From NCBI RefSeq assembly GCF_002754475.1, contig NZ_PEFL01000001.1:1984001-2048000 (forward strand): a stretch of DNA of 64,000 nucleotides, given 5' to 3'. Under the pieces are notes generated by a model. That model had not been told where the DNA came from. It saw only the letters and a list, made by a program, of their open reading frames with translations, and ran no database searches. A program made the position numbers and the translations under genes. Positions 33,290 through 43,166 of the stretch are shown piece after piece. Position 1 is the first letter of the stretch; every line of letters starts with the position of its first letter. Origin of the DNA: Comamonas sp. 26. GTDB lineage: Bacteria; Pseudomonadota; Gammaproteobacteria; Burkholderiales; Burkholderiaceae_C.

Positions 33290-34258
33290 TTAGATATCCA
33301 GTTCCAGATACTCTGATTTGCAAGCAGAAACACAGAGCATCATGGTGCGATTCGCGGCTTTCTCCTCTTTGCTGAGGACAAAGTCGCGATGTTCTACTTC
33401 GCCACACAACACCTTGGTTTCGCAGGATCCGCAAATACCTTCACGACAACTGAAATCGGCGGTCACGCCTGCATCCAGGATGGCATCCAGCAGGCTTTGA
33501 CCGGTTTCGACTTTCAAAGTCAGGCCAGATTTTTTCAGCATGGCGGTATAGCTGCCGCTTGCTGCAGGTGCCGCTTGCTCAGGCGGGCTGAAACGCTCCA
33601 GATGCAAGTGCGCATGGCCTAGAGCGGCACAGGCCTGCTCAAACGCATCCAGCATGGGTGCAGGGCCGCAGCAATAAAAATGAGTGTTGGCAGTGTGACC
33701 TGCCAGCAAGGCCTGGAGGTCGGGAATGGCCATCCCCTCATCGGCAAAGCAATACTGCACAGACATGCCGTCAGCATGGCTGGCCATCAGCGTTTCTATT
33801 TCATTCAGAAACGCGGCATCGGCTCTGCGTCTGGCGCAATAGATCAGATGTACGGTTTTTCCCAGCTGCTGCAGGCGCTGCAGCATGGCAAAGATGGGGG
33901 TGATCCCGATGCCGCCCGCCACTAGCACCGAATGTGCGGCCGACTCGTCCAGCGAAAAGTGATTGCGCGGCTGGCTGATCTCAAGGCTCTGGCCGATATG
34001 CAATTGCTGATGTACATGGCGGGAACCACCCCGGCTGGCCGGTTCGAGTTTCACTGCAATGCGATAGCTTTGCGTATCGCCAGGGTTTATGAGCGAATAG
34101 CTGCGAACGATGCCCTTCCCTAGGTGCAGGTCAATATGTGCACCGGCCTGAATGCTGGTGGCCTTCAGTACATGGTCAAGCGGACGCAGGGTCAGGCTGC
34201 AAATATCTGGCGCTTCCCACCGGATGTTGACGATCTGAGTAGCTAACAAATTGGACAT
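33290..34258 (-). CDS. VanB-like oxygenase reductase (FNR plus 2Fe-2S)
   Basis: A 322-residue electron-transfer protein of the phthalate dioxygenase reductase family. The flavin-binding RSYSLIN (~52-58), NAD-binding GGIGITPIFAMLQRL (~113-127) and C-terminal plant-type ferredoxin cluster CREGICGSCETKVLCG (four Cys, the last in MLCVSAC) are in the family order. It passes electrons from NAD(P)H to the Rieske oxygenase encoded 24 bases upstream. It is convergent with hutH, with only a 14-bp gap. Confidence 0.9.
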   Translation of the reverse strand: MSNLLATQIVNIRWEAPDICSLTLRPLDHVLKATSIQAGAHIDLHLGKGIVRSYSLINPGDTQSYRIAVKLEPASRGGSRHVHQQLHIGQSLEISQPRNHFSLDESAAHSVLVAGGIGITPIFAMLQRLQQLGKTVHLIYCARRRADAAFLNEIETLMASHADGMSVQYCFADEGMAIPDLQALLAGHTANTHFYCCGPAPMLDAFEQACAALGHAHLHLERFSPPEQAAPAASGSYTAMLKKSGLTLKVETGQSLLDAILDAGVTADFSCREGICGSCETKVLCGEVEHRDFVLSKEEKAANRTMMLCVSACKSEYLELDI

Positions 34259-34282
34259 CGATCATTCCTTTGCGCAGCGGTC

Positions 34283-35347
34283 TCACGCAGAAACGGCTTT
34301 GACAGGGATCTCAAGGACCTTTGGTGCTTGGCCTTGCTCCTGCGCAATCAGGTCGGCCAGGTGCTTGCGAAACTGCTTGGGTCCACGATCGCTTTTGATA
34401 TCGATATGGGGAGTGGTCTTGTTGTCCATACCAATTTGCAGCGCCTGCAGGATCACGCGATCTTCTTCAAAAGCAAAGCGAACTGAACTGGCGAACTGGC
34501 GCGAAACCTCTGCGTCATTAGGAGCAAAGTTGCGTAGCTGAAACCAGTAGTAGCGACAGGATTTTTCGTCTATGGGTGTGATGAAGTTATAGCTGTCCAT
34601 CACAAAGGTGTTGGACGGCAGTTCACGACCTTCGCCACCGGTGTTGGCTGGGCAGAAAATGGACTTGACCAAGGCGTTTGCCGGGTAGCGCACCTCGTAG
34701 TGCTGCTTGCGATCGCAGTTGCCCTCAAAACTCAGAAATGGCGCATAAAACGGTGCAGGTGGCTGATCCATAATCCAGCGCGAAACCGTCACGCCGGCAT
34801 CTGTAGCAGCCAGTTCCAGTGGTGTGTCCTCGCAGGCTGCACCCGCGAACGAGGTGAGGTGTACCCAGGCAACATGGGTAGGATCCAGCAGGTTGTCGGT
34901 CATATAGAGATAGCTGCATGCCAGCTCCATTCCGTCGCCCTGATTGAGCCCCCACTGCTGGTCACCCCAGTGCTCAACTTCAAAGATTTTGGAAGTTTCG
35001 GCACTGTGCGTCTCGCCCATCCAGATCCAAAGCAGGCCATAGCGCTCCTCCACCGGATAAGAGCGTACTTTGGCGTTGCTTGGAGCCCTCTCCATTCCTG
35101 GTGCGCGTACGCAGCTACCTGAGCAGTCGAACGTCAGCCCGTGGTAGCCACACTCAAGCTGGTCATCTTTGATACGCCCCATCGAAAGAGGCACTTTGCG
35201 GTGTGGGCAAGCATCTTCCAACGCGACAACACGACCGTCTTTCTTTCGGTAGAAAACGATGTTCTCTGCAAGAATTTTCTTGGCGTGCAGGCCTTCTGAA
35301 ATCTCATGCGACCAAGCGGCCACATACCAAGCATTGCGTAGAAACAT
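34283..35347 (-). CDS. VanA-like Rieske non-haem iron oxygenase
   Basis: A 354-residue oxygenase. The Rieske cluster ligands are in CPHRKVPLSMG (~47-57) and CGYHGLTFD (~66-74), and the mononuclear iron site is DNLLDPTHVAWVH (~151-163). The family includes vanillate O-demethylase and other demethylating or hydroxylating monooxygenases with short (~350 aa) subunits. With its reductase downstream it forms a two-component enzyme. Its place inside a histidine catabolic cluster suggests action on an imidazole compound such as an N-methylated histidine or betaine, but that is inference; a plain aromatic O-demethylase remains possible. Confidence 0.9.
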   Translation of the reverse strand: MFLRNAWYVAAWSHEISEGLHAKKILAENIVFYRKKDGRVVALEDACPHRKVPLSMGRIKDDQLECGYHGLTFDCSGSCVRAPGMERAPSNAKVRSYPVEERYGLLWIWMGETHSAETSKIFEVEHWGDQQWGLNQGDGMELACSYLYMTDNLLDPTHVAWVHLTSFAGAACEDTPLELAATDAGVTVSRWIMDQPPAPFYAPFLSFEGNCDRKQHYEVRYPANALVKSIFCPANTGGEGRELPSNTFVMDSYNFITPIDEKSCRYYWFQLRNFAPNDAEVSRQFASSVRFAFEEDRVILQALQIGMDNKTTPHIDIKSDRGPKQFRKHLADLIAQEQGQAPKVLEIPVKAVSA

Positions 35348-35503
35348 GGTTCAACCCTTCTTTTTTGTAGAACATCGAAAGCTCTTCTGTGACGCCAAAG
35401 CTTAGGCGGGGAAAGAGGGCATACACAATGCATTTGTTCTGCATTTCATTTTAGAAAAGCTAAACTATGACGTCTTGATGAAGCTCTTGAACAGGAGGCG
35501 TCG

Positions 35504-36412
35504 TTGCGTGCAAAACTACCTCCTTTGAGGGCCATACAAGTGTTTGAAGCGGTTGCTAGAACCGGCAGCGTCACCGCTGCGGCGCAAGAGCTTCATATTT
35601 CCGCCGGGGCCGTCAGTCAGCAGATTCGAAAGCTGGAAGGAATTCTGGATTTGCCGCTGTTTGAGCGCCGCGGCAAGGGCGTGGCAATGTCTCGCTGGGG
35701 GCAGCTCTATCTGAGGGAAATCAAAGCCGTTTTTTCACAGCTGCACCGTGCCAGCGCAGTGCTGGAGAGTGCGCGTGAAGAGCAGGGGCTGGTCATCAGC
35801 TGCCTCTCTTCCGTGGCCAGTAAATGGCTGGGCCTGCAGCTGTTCGAGTGGCGTGCCACGCATGCTCAAGCCAGAGTACGGCTTATGAGCACGGATGCCG
35901 AACCGGACCTGAGCCGGGCCGAGGCGGACTTTCGCATTAGCTATGGCTCGCAGGCCCTCAAGCATGAGCACCATCTGCAGCTGCATACCGACAGCGTGCT
36001 TGCCGCCTGCGCACCTAGCTGGCTCAATGGAAAACCGTCATTGACGCCTTTGGAGTTGCTGTCCCTGCCATTGATTGGCATTGAATGGGAGAGGGACTAT
36101 GGCGCGATTCCCGGCTGGGACGCCTGGGCGCAAAGTCTGAATGTTCCGGTCAAGCCGCCGCGCCCCACGCTGGATTATTCACAGGCAGGCGCCGCGATTG
36201 ATGCGGCACTCGCAGGCCATGGGGTGGTGCTGGCCCAGTCTGCAATGTTGAAGGCTGACATAGACAGTGGGCGGCTGGTGGTGCCGTTTGAACACCGTTT
36301 ACCACTGCCCGAACCTTATTTCCTGGCCTGGAATCCGGCTTCGCTCTATCGCCCGTTTGCCATGGAGCTGTACGAGTGGCTGCAACAGATCAGCCAGTCG
36401 GTACAGGCTTGA
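35504..36412 (+). CDS. LysR-family regulator (GcvA-like) of Rieske oxygenase genes
   Basis: A 302-residue protein from TTG 35504; GGAGG at 35493-35497 is well placed and no ATG fits. The start PPLRAIQVFEAVARTGSVTAAAQELHISAGAVSQQIRKLE is GcvA-subgroup LysR. It diverges from the Rieske gene with a 156-bp gap and is its probable activator. It ends one base before the convergent second hutC copy. Confidence 0.85.
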   Translation: MRAKLPPLRAIQVFEAVARTGSVTAAAQELHISAGAVSQQIRKLEGILDLPLFERRGKGVAMSRWGQLYLREIKAVFSQLHRASAVLESAREEQGLVISCLSSVASKWLGLQLFEWRATHAQARVRLMSTDAEPDLSRAEADFRISYGSQALKHEHHLQLHTDSVLAACAPSWLNGKPSLTPLELLSLPLIGIEWERDYGAIPGWDAWAQSLNVPVKPPRPTLDYSQAGAAIDAALAGHGVVLAQSAMLKADIDSGRLVVPFEHRLPLPEPYFLAWNPASLYRPFAMELYEWLQQISQSVQA

Positions 36413-36413
36413 A

Positions 36414-37142
36414 TCAAAAGCTGCCGGTGAACTGGTAGCGGGAGGCGGGGTGCCAGAGTGCAGAAACCGAGGCGACCTGACCATAGGAGCGGGTACGCCG
36501 ACGCAGTACGAGGCAAGGCTCTTGCGCCTCAATCTGCAACAGCTCGGCAATTTCCGCGCTGGGTTGACTGGCCTCGATCGAGAACTGAACCCCTTGCACG
36601 GGGGCGACACGGGTCAAGTACGCGTTGGGGGTCTGTCTGCCAAAGTCCTGCGACATGTATTCGGGAGCGACCAGGGGATTGACGTAGCGATCTTCTACTT
36701 GAATGGGAACATCGTTTTCGTAGTGGACGACGACCGAATGAAACAGCCCATGGGGCCCCTCCAGCTCGAAATGTCTGAGCAATGCCGTATCAGGCTTGAA
36801 GCGCTCGAGCCGCTGCAAAACGCCTTTGTGCTGATGACCGCGCGCCTCGATCTCGTCGGCGATATTGCGTAACTGCACGAGCGTAGATTGGTATTTTTGT
36901 TGCGCCACAAAAGTGCCTGAACCCTGAACACGCAGCAGGGTCTGCGCTTCACTGAGCTCCTTCAAGGCGCGGTTGACGGTCATGCGCGCCACATTGAATT
37001 GCTTGGCCAGCGACGCCTCGCTCGGTATCGAATCACCTTCCTGCCATTGGCCGCTGTGAATCTGCTGCAGCACGTAGTCCTTGATGCGCTGAAAGGCCGG
37101 TGCGATGGCGTTTGCTGTTTGAGTACCTGAAGGAAGGCTCAT
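36414..37142 (-). CDS. hutC: HutC-family repressor (copy 2)
   Basis: A 242-residue second HutC/GntR protein: winged helix FQRIKDYVLQQIHSGQWQEGDSIPSEASLAKQFNVARMTVNRALKEL (~18-64) and UTRA domain with PIQVEDRYVNPLVAPEYMSQDF and a RTPNAYLTRVAPVQGVQF-like segment closely comparable to copy 1. It diverges from the permease-hutU operon across a region with two operator-like sites, so it probably controls that operon and itself. Two paralogues suggest division of labour, perhaps with different inducers. Confidence 0.9.
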   Translation of the reverse strand: MSLPSGTQTANAIAPAFQRIKDYVLQQIHSGQWQEGDSIPSEASLAKQFNVARMTVNRALKELSEAQTLLRVQGSGTFVAQQKYQSTLVQLRNIADEIEARGHQHKGVLQRLERFKPDTALLRHFELEGPHGLFHSVVVHYENDVPIQVEDRYVNPLVAPEYMSQDFGRQTPNAYLTRVAPVQGVQFSIEASQPSAEIAELLQIEAQEPCLVLRRRTRSYGQVASVSALWHPASRYQFTGSF

Positions 37143-37207
37143 AGGGTTTGCGAGAGTAAAAAAGTCTTTGTAGGCAATTGACGCTCTGAACAGTACAACA
37201 CAAAATT

Positions 37208-37250
37208 GTTATATACAACTTTGCCAACAAGTTGATTAGTTGTATGTATC
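37208..37250. promoter_or_regulatory. two HutC-like sites between hutC copy 2 and permease
   Basis: GTTATATACAAC (37208-37219) and TGTATGTATC (37241-37250) resemble the TGTATATACA core found before hutH. They are 33 bases apart start to start and lie in the divergent promoter region. Confidence 0.55.
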
Positions 37251-37286
37251 ACTTAGTGGATCAACTCCCAATTAGAGAGATAGACA

Positions 37287-38756
37287 ATGAACAACGAGGC
37301 AGCGGCGCCAGGCATCTCTGGCCAAGTGGAAACCAGAACCATTGACATGGTTCCCGAAAGCGAGCGTCACGGCTCTCCCTTCAGCCAGTTCACTCTCTGG
37401 TTCGGTGCCAACATGCAGATCACGGCCGTGGTCGACGGCGCGCTGGCCGTGGTGTTCGGCGCAGAGGCCATGACGGCGATCATTGGCCTGCTGATCGGCA
37501 ATATTCTGGGCGGCGCCGTGATGGCGCTGCACTCGGCACAGGGGCCACGTCTGGGCTTGCCGCAGATGATCTCCAGCCGCGTGCAGTTTGGTGTTAAGGG
37601 CGCAGCCCTGCCGCTGACCATGTGCATCCTGATGTATTTGGGCTTTTCCGCCACAGGCGCCGTGCTCTCAGGTCAGGCCATCAATCTGATGTTCGGCTTC
37701 AACCATCCTGCTGCTGGAATCGTCATCTTCGGGCTACTGACCGCCGTGGTTGCCACCGTAGGTTACCGGTTGATCCACGCACTGGGCCGTGTGGCCACTG
37801 TGGTTGGCATTCTGGGCTTTAGTTACCTGGCCTGGCAGCTGTTCCATCAGTACGACGTAGCCACGGCTTTCGGTCAAAAGCCTTTCACCTGGGCTACCTT
37901 CCTGATTGCCATGGCCTTGTCGGCCGGCTGGCAGATGACTTATGCGCCTTATGTCGCCGACTATTCGCGTTATCTGCCTAGCAAGACTTCTACAGGTGCC
38001 ACGTTCTGGACCACCTTTGGTGGCAGCGTCATCAGCTCGCAACTGGCAATGACCTTTGGCGTGCTGGTGGCTGCTCTGGGAGCCAACTTTGTGAAGAATC
38101 AAGTGGGCTTTCTGGGCAGCCTGGCGGGTTCGTTGGCTGTGGTGATCTATCTGGTGATCGTTACGGGCAAGCTGACCGTGAATTGTCTGAACGCCTACGG
38201 TGGCTTTATGGCCATGATCACTACATCGAGTGCTTTCAGCCACAAGCGCGAGTACTCCCCTGTCGCCCGAGTTGTCTATATCTTTGCTTTTGTGCTTCTG
38301 TCTGTGCTGATCGCTTTGCTGGCCAGTTCCCACTTCCTGGCAACGTTCAAGAACTTCGTGCTGGTGTTGCTGACCGTGTTCGTGCCTTGGAGCGCCGTAA
38401 ACCTGGTGGACTATTACCTGGTGTCCAAAGAGAAAGTGGACATCCCTGCGCTGTATGACGGCAAAGGCCGCTACGGTGACTACAACTGGGTGGCACTGGG
38501 CTGCTACATCATGGGCGTGCTTATTCAGATCCCCTTCATGAGCCAGGCTCTGTATGTCGGTCCCATTGCCAAGGCACTGGATGGTGCCGATATCTCCTGG
38601 ATCGTGAGCCTGTTCCTGACCTCGCTTGTGTATTACCCGCTGGCCAAGAAGACCATGAATGTCCCCAGCCAGATGATTTATCCGGCCACACAGGCCACTG
38701 TCTCTTCCAGCCAGGACAGCACTGCTGCTTATCCAACCACCGCTTCTATCGCCTGA
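37287..38756 (+). CDS. NCS1-family permease, probable histidine/urocanate uptake
   Basis: A 489-residue integral membrane protein with about twelve helices and NCS1 (cytosine/purine/allantoin) signatures: [24 protein letters not shown] (~31-54) and [19 protein letters not shown] (~212-230). NCS1 proteins co-transport nucleobases, hydantoins and similar rings with H+ or Na+. Lying directly before hutU and after a divergent hutC, it is probably a urocanate, histidine or imidazole transporter (the role called HutT/HutS elsewhere). Start ATG 37287 is preceded by AGAGAG. Confidence 0.88.
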   Translation: MNNEAAAPGISGQVETRTIDMVPESERHGSPFSQFTLWFGANMQITAVVDGALAVVFGAEAMTAIIGLLIGNILGGAVMALHSAQGPRLGLPQMISSRVQFGVKGAALPLTMCILMYLGFSATGAVLSGQAINLMFGFNHPAAGIVIFGLLTAVVATVGYRLIHALGRVATVVGILGFSYLAWQLFHQYDVATAFGQKPFTWATFLIAMALSAGWQMTYAPYVADYSRYLPSKTSTGATFWTTFGGSVISSQLAMTFGVLVAALGANFVKNQVGFLGSLAGSLAVVIYLVIVTGKLTVNCLNAYGGFMAMITTSSAFSHKREYSPVARVVYIFAFVLLSVLIALLASSHFLATFKNFVLVLLTVFVPWSAVNLVDYYLVSKEKVDIPALYDGKGRYGDYNWVALGCYIMGVLIQIPFMSQALYVGPIAKALDGADISWIVSLFLTSLVYYPLAKKTMNVPSQMIYPATQATVSSSQDSTAAYPTTASIA

Positions 38757-38800
38757 TCCGTCGGGCAGGGATTTCACCGTTTTTCATGAAGGACATGACC

Positions 38801-40522
38801 ATGAACGCCAACGACGCCATCCTCAGCGCCTCCAAGCAAGACCCTCGCTACGACGCCAGCCGCGAGATCCGCGCACCCCGCGGCACCACGCTGCACTGCA
38901 AGAACTGGTTGGCCGAAGCTGCCTACCGCATGCTGCAAAACAACCTCGACCCCGATGTGGCCGAGAACCCCAAAGCACTGGTGGTGTACGGCGGTATCGG
39001 TCGCGCGGCCCGCAACTGGGAGTGCTATGACGAGATCCTGGCCCAGCTCAAGAAGCTGGAAGCCGATGAATCCCTGCTGATCCAGTCGGGCAAGCCGGTG
39101 GGCGTGTTCAAGACCCATCCCGATGCACCGCGCGTGCTGCTGGCCAATTCCAACCTCGTGCCCAGGTGGGCCCACTGGGAAAAGTTCAATGAACTGGACC
39201 AAAAGGGCTTGTTCATGTATGGCCAGATGACGGCCGGCAGCTGGATTTACATCGGCGCGCAAGGCATTGTGCAAGGCACGTTCGAGACCTTTGTCGAAGC
39301 CGGTCGCCAGCACTACAACAACGACCTGACCGGCAAGTGGATTCTCACGGCCGGCCTCGGCGGCATGGGCGGCGCCCAGCCTCTGGCAGGCGTGCTGGCC
39401 GGTGCCTGCGTGCTGGCCATTGAGTGCAAGCAGTCCAGCATCGACTTCCGCCTGCGTACCCGCTATGTAGACAAGCAGGCCAAGGACATTGACGACGCAC
39501 TGGCCCTGATCAAGCACCACACCGAAAAAGGCGAGGCCGTCTCCATCGCCCTGCTCGGGAATGCGGCCGAAATTCTGCCCGAGCTGGTCAAGCGCGCCAA
39601 GTCCGGTGGCATCCGTCCCGACATCGTCACCGACCAGACCTCGGCCCATGATCTGATCAACGGCTACCTGCCTGTGGGCTGGACCGTGGAGCAATGGAAT
39701 GCCGCTGCCGCCGACCCCGGCCAGCACCCCCCCCTCACCAAGGCTGCGGCCAAGGGCTGCGCCGTCCATGTCCAAGCCATGCTGGACTTCCAGGCCATGG
39801 GCATTCCCACGGTGGACTACGGCAACAACATCCGCCAGGTGGCGCTTGATGAAGGCGTGAAGAACGCATTCGATTTCCCCGGCTTTGTGCCCGCCTACAT
39901 CCGTCCGCTGTTCTGCGAAGGCAAGGGTCCGTTCCGCTGGGTGGCCCTGTCCGGCGACCCCGAGGACATCTACAAGACCGACGCCAAGATCAAGGAACTG
40001 TTCCCTAACAATACGCACACCCACCGCTGGCTGGACATGGCCCGCGAGCGCATCGCTTTCCAGGGCCTGCCAGCGCGCATCTGCTGGCTGGGTCTGGGCG
40101 AGCGCCACAAGGCGGCTTTGGCCTTCAATGAAATGGTCAAGAACGGCGAGCTGAAGGCACCTATCGTCATCGGCCGCGATCACCTGGACTGCGGCTCGGT
40201 TGCCAGCCCCAACCGCGAAACCGAAGCCATGAAGGACGGCACCGATGCCGTGTCCGACTGGCCGCTGCTAAACGCCCTGCTGAACACCGCCGGCGGTGCC
40301 ACCTGGGTCAGCCTGCACCACGGTGGTGGCGTGGGCATGGGCTACTCGCAACACGCTGGCGTGGTCATCGTGGCCGACGGCACGGATGAAGCAGCCGCCC
40401 GCCTGAACCGCGTGTTGTGGAACGACCCCGCCACCGGCGTGATGCGACATGCCGACGCAGGCTACGAGATTGCTGTGGAAGCTTCCAAGCGCCATGGCCT
40501 GAACCTGCCGATGATCAAGTAA
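38801..40522 (+). CDS. hutU: urocanate hydratase (urocanase)
   Basis: Hydrates urocanate to 4-imidazolone-5-propionate using tightly bound NAD+ as electrophile. The product is 573 residues from ATG 38801 (AAGGA seven bases upstream); ATGs at 38786 and 38795 are also in frame. Family landmarks: [17 protein letters not shown], the NAD-binding [19 protein letters not shown] (~188-206) and the active-site Cys segment [20 protein letters not shown] (~459-478). Full length compared with ~555-570 in the family. Confidence 0.95.
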   Translation: MNANDAILSASKQDPRYDASREIRAPRGTTLHCKNWLAEAAYRMLQNNLDPDVAENPKALVVYGGIGRAARNWECYDEILAQLKKLEADESLLIQSGKPVGVFKTHPDAPRVLLANSNLVPRWAHWEKFNELDQKGLFMYGQMTAGSWIYIGAQGIVQGTFETFVEAGRQHYNNDLTGKWILTAGLGGMGGAQPLAGVLAGACVLAIECKQSSIDFRLRTRYVDKQAKDIDDALALIKHHTEKGEAVSIALLGNAAEILPELVKRAKSGGIRPDIVTDQTSAHDLINGYLPVGWTVEQWNAAAADPGQHPPLTKAAAKGCAVHVQAMLDFQAMGIPTVDYGNNIRQVALDEGVKNAFDFPGFVPAYIRPLFCEGKGPFRWVALSGDPEDIYKTDAKIKELFPNNTHTHRWLDMARERIAFQGLPARICWLGLGERHKAALAFNEMVKNGELKAPIVIGRDHLDCGSVASPNRETEAMKDGTDAVSDWPLLNALLNTAGGATWVSLHHGGGVGMGYSQHAGVVIVADGTDEAAARLNRVLWNDPATGVMRHADAGYEIAVEASKRHGLNLPMIK

Positions 40523-40620
40523 TCACCCCCTGAGGCGCTAGGCGCCTTCCCCCTCTCTCGATGCATTGCATCGGGAGGGGGACGACAGCCTCGGTGCGGG
40601 ACGGCCCTTCCTCGCTGTCT
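40523..40620. repeat. REP-like palindromic intergenic element
   Basis: It contains CCCCCTC-T-CTCGATGC, ATT, GCATCGGGAGGGGG (40550-40582 region), a very stable hairpin, flanked by TGAGGCGCTAGGCGCC and GACGACAGCCTCGGTGCGGG. From memory, near-identical modules sit between many genes of Comamonas, Delftia and Acidovorax, so this is probably a dispersed family-wide element and not a hut regulatory site. Confidence 0.55.
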
Positions 40621-40681
40621 CTCACTTGGACCACGCAAGCTTTTAAGCTGCGTTTTGTTTTAGTTTTTGTGCTTTTGATCC

Positions 40682-41260
40682 ATGCAACGTTTTGATCTGA
40701 ACCAGATTCCCCACAGCCCCTGGAAAAACGGGGGCGGCAGCACGCGCGAGATCGTATGTTTTCCGACGGGGGCGGGCATGGACAGTTTTGCCTGGCGCAT
40801 CAGCGTGGCGACGATTGCCCAGGCCGGGCCGTTTTCGGCCTTTGCCGGCATTGACCGGCAGATCATGCTGCTGGACGGCGACGGCGTAGAGCTGGTCGCC
40901 CAGCAGGCCGGCATTCACCACGCGCTGCAGCCACGCTGGCAGCCGTTTGCCTTTGCGGGCGATGTGGTGCTGGACTGCACGCTGCTGGGCGGCACCTCCA
41001 CCGACTTCAATGTGATGACAAGGCGCGGACAATGGACGGCCACGGTACAAGTCATCTCGGCCGAGCAGCTGAGCCCTGACGGCCCGGCAGGCCTGTGCAT
41101 GGTGCTGGACGGCAGCTGGAAAATCACAGATGACGCGCAGCTGGCACCCGGCCAGGGCCTGTGGTGGTCGCCCTCCCAGCCACTGGCCGAGACTCCAACG
41201 CTGGCGGCTCAGGACAAGAACGCTCATCTGGTGTGGGTCCGCCTGACACCGACGCTATAA
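40682..41260 (+). CDS. hutD: HutD family protein
   Basis: A 192-residue cupin-like protein with the HutD start (LNQIPHSPWKNGGGSTREIVCFP) and DRQIMLLDGDGVEL (~60-73). HutD accompanies hut genes in many proteobacteria. It is thought to buffer pathway flux, and a structure with bound formylglutamate-like ligand has been proposed for the family; its exact activity is unsettled. It lies between hutU and hutI as usual. Confidence 0.9.
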   Translation: MQRFDLNQIPHSPWKNGGGSTREIVCFPTGAGMDSFAWRISVATIAQAGPFSAFAGIDRQIMLLDGDGVELVAQQAGIHHALQPRWQPFAFAGDVVLDCTLLGGTSTDFNVMTRRGQWTATVQVISAEQLSPDGPAGLCMVLDGSWKITDDAQLAPGQGLWWSPSQPLAETPTLAAQDKNAHLVWVRLTPTL

Positions 41261-41393
41261 AAACAAAAGCGCATTGCGCTTGTCAGTGTTCAAAATACAA
41301 CTCAAACCTTGTTGGAACTGAACAAGCTCATGCGCAAGCAGCTATGAAGATTCATGGCCCCTACCGATTGACACACCGCCCCGGAGCGACTCC

Positions 41394-42680
41394 ATGACGC
41401 CAGCCACCGCCGACACCCAGACCGTCCCTGAAACTGCAGCCTCTGCCGATGGCCGCTGGCACAACCTGCGTCTGGCTCCTGGCCTGTTTGAGGCAGATTC
41501 GGCCGATGCCGCAGTCGCCGATGGCGCGCTGGCCAGCATCGTGGTGCAGCAGGGATGCGTGGTCTGGGTGGGTACGCAAGAGGCCCTGCCCGCGCAATAC
41601 CAGGACCTGAACGCACATGACGGCCGGGGCCAACTGGCCACGCCGGGCCTGATCGACTGCCACACCCATCTGGTCTATGGCGGCGAGCGCGCTAACGAAT
41701 TTGCCATGCGCCTGGCCGGTGCCACTTACGAAGAGGTGGCCAAGGCCGGCGGCGGCATCGTCTCGAGCGTCAAGGCCACGCGCGAGGCCAGCGAGGACGA
41801 GCTGGTAGTCCTGGCCCTGCCGCGCCTGCAGCAGCTGCTGGACGAAGGCGTAACGGCCATCGAGATCAAGTCGGGCTACGGTCTGGCGCTGGAGCACGAA
41901 CGCAAGCAGCTGCGCGTGGCCCGCCGCCTGGGCCTGCTGTGCGGCGTGACGGTGCGCACCACGTTTCTGGGCGCCCATGCCTTGCCGCCTGAGTACGCGG
42001 GCCGCAGCCAGGAGTACACCGATCTGGTCAGCCAGGTGATGCTGCCCGCGCTGGCCGCCGAAGGGCTGATCGACGCGGTGGATGTGTTCTGCGAGCGCAT
42101 TGCTTTTTCGCTGACCGAGACCGAGCAGGTCTTTCAAGCCGCCCAGGCCCTGGGCCTGCCTGTCAAACTGCATGCCGAGCAGTTGTCGAACATGGAAGGC
42201 GCGGCGCTGGCGGCGCAGTACGGCGCTTTGTCTTGCGACCATATCGAGCATTTGTCCGAACACGGCATTGCCGAAATGAAAAAAGCCGGCACCGTGGCCG
42301 TGCTGCTGCCCGGCGCTTTTTACACGCTGCGCGACACCAAAGTGCCACCGATTGACGCTTTGAGAGCTGCCAAGGTGCCCATGGCCGTTTCTACGGATCA
42401 CAACCCCGGCACTTCTCCGTGTTTGAGTCTGCTCTTGATGGCCAATATGGCCTGCACCCTGTTTCGCCTGACCGTGCCCGAGGCGCTGGCCGGCATCACC
42501 ACCCATGCGGCGCGCGCCCTGGGTCTGCAGCATGAGCAAGGCCTGATTGCAGCCAACCGCCCGGCCAACTTTGTGTTGTGGCCGGTGCTGCATGTGGCCG
42601 AGCTGGCCTACTGGTTTGGCAGCAAGCCCCGCTGCACCATCGTGCGTCAGGGCAAGGTATTTGCACCCGCAAACGCTTGA
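41394..42680 (+). CDS. hutI: imidazolonepropionase
   Basis: A 428-residue amidohydrolase that opens the imidazolone ring to N-formimino-L-glutamate. The metal-binding HTHLVYGG (~83-90), the family segment [32 protein letters not shown] and the active-site [10 protein letters not shown] are present. The first ~25 residues are a Thr/Ala-rich extension relative to shorter homologues. It is downstream of hutD and upstream of the hisC remnant and hutF. Confidence 0.95.
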   Translation: MTPATADTQTVPETAASADGRWHNLRLAPGLFEADSADAAVADGALASIVVQQGCVVWVGTQEALPAQYQDLNAHDGRGQLATPGLIDCHTHLVYGGERANEFAMRLAGATYEEVAKAGGGIVSSVKATREASEDELVVLALPRLQQLLDEGVTAIEIKSGYGLALEHERKQLRVARRLGLLCGVTVRTTFLGAHALPPEYAGRSQEYTDLVSQVMLPALAAEGLIDAVDVFCERIAFSLTETEQVFQAAQALGLPVKLHAEQLSNMEGAALAAQYGALSCDHIEHLSEHGIAEMKKAGTVAVLLPGAFYTLRDTKVPPIDALRAAKVPMAVSTDHNPGTSPCLSLLLMANMACTLFRLTVPEALAGITTHAARALGLQHEQGLIAANRPANFVLWPVLHVAELAYWFGSKPRCTIVRQGKVFAPANA

Positions 42681-42823
42681 GCAGGGAATCAGCACTGAAA
42701 GGCTTTGATGTCAAGCAAACGATTTCTTGCACAACCGATTCCTCCTTTCGACGCCGATGTGACGCAGCGCTGGCAGGCAGTCTGTGATGTGAGCCATCAA
42801 ATTCCGCAAAGGTGTTCTGAACC

Positions 42824-43120
42824 ATGAGTGAATCGTCTCTAGTTTCCCTGGCCCGCCCTGAAGTGCGCCCGCCGCCTGTTTACAACGCAGGGCTATCGTC
42901 CGAGGCAGTTCGTGCCCGCTACGGTGTCTCGCAGATCACGCTTCTGGCCAATGGCCCAGTGACCGAAGCGCTGCTACGGCAGGGCGTAATCATCAAACCC
43001 TGGAAAGAGCCGGGCTTCGAGCATCTTCTGCGCGTGTCCATCGGTAACGATAACGACAATGCGCGCTTTGTTCAGGCCTTGCTCACTACCATGGCACACA
43101 CTGAGTCTGCGACGGCATGA
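42824..43120 (+). pseudogene. HisC-like aminotransferase with large internal deletion
   Basis: A 98-residue open frame that joins the N-terminus of a histidinol-phosphate-type aminotransferase (LARPEVRPPPVYNAGLSSEAVRARYGV, ~9-35) directly to its C-terminus (EALLRQGVIIKPWKEPGFEHLLRVSIGND, ~48-76). About 270 internal residues are missing, including the SNENP loop and the PLP-binding lysine, yet the frame is intact. It cannot be a transaminase. The start ATG lies within the hutI-hutF interval on the same strand. It is either a decaying gene or a retained microprotein. Confidence 0.75.
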
Positions 43121-43166
43121 GCTGCGTGGCCTGACTATTACCAGCCTCTCATCGAGACCCATCAAC

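Noticed and set aside
34283..35347. Firm naming as vanillate O-demethylase vanA
   Set aside because: The family is broad and the genes sit in a histidine cluster with no aromatic-acid genes nearby; substrate left open.
38774..40183. Long open frame antisense to hutU
   Set aside because: It mirrors the GC-rich codon use of a clear urocanase gene, has no recognisable domain and no ribosome site. The same applies to long antisense frames across hutH, hutI and hutF.
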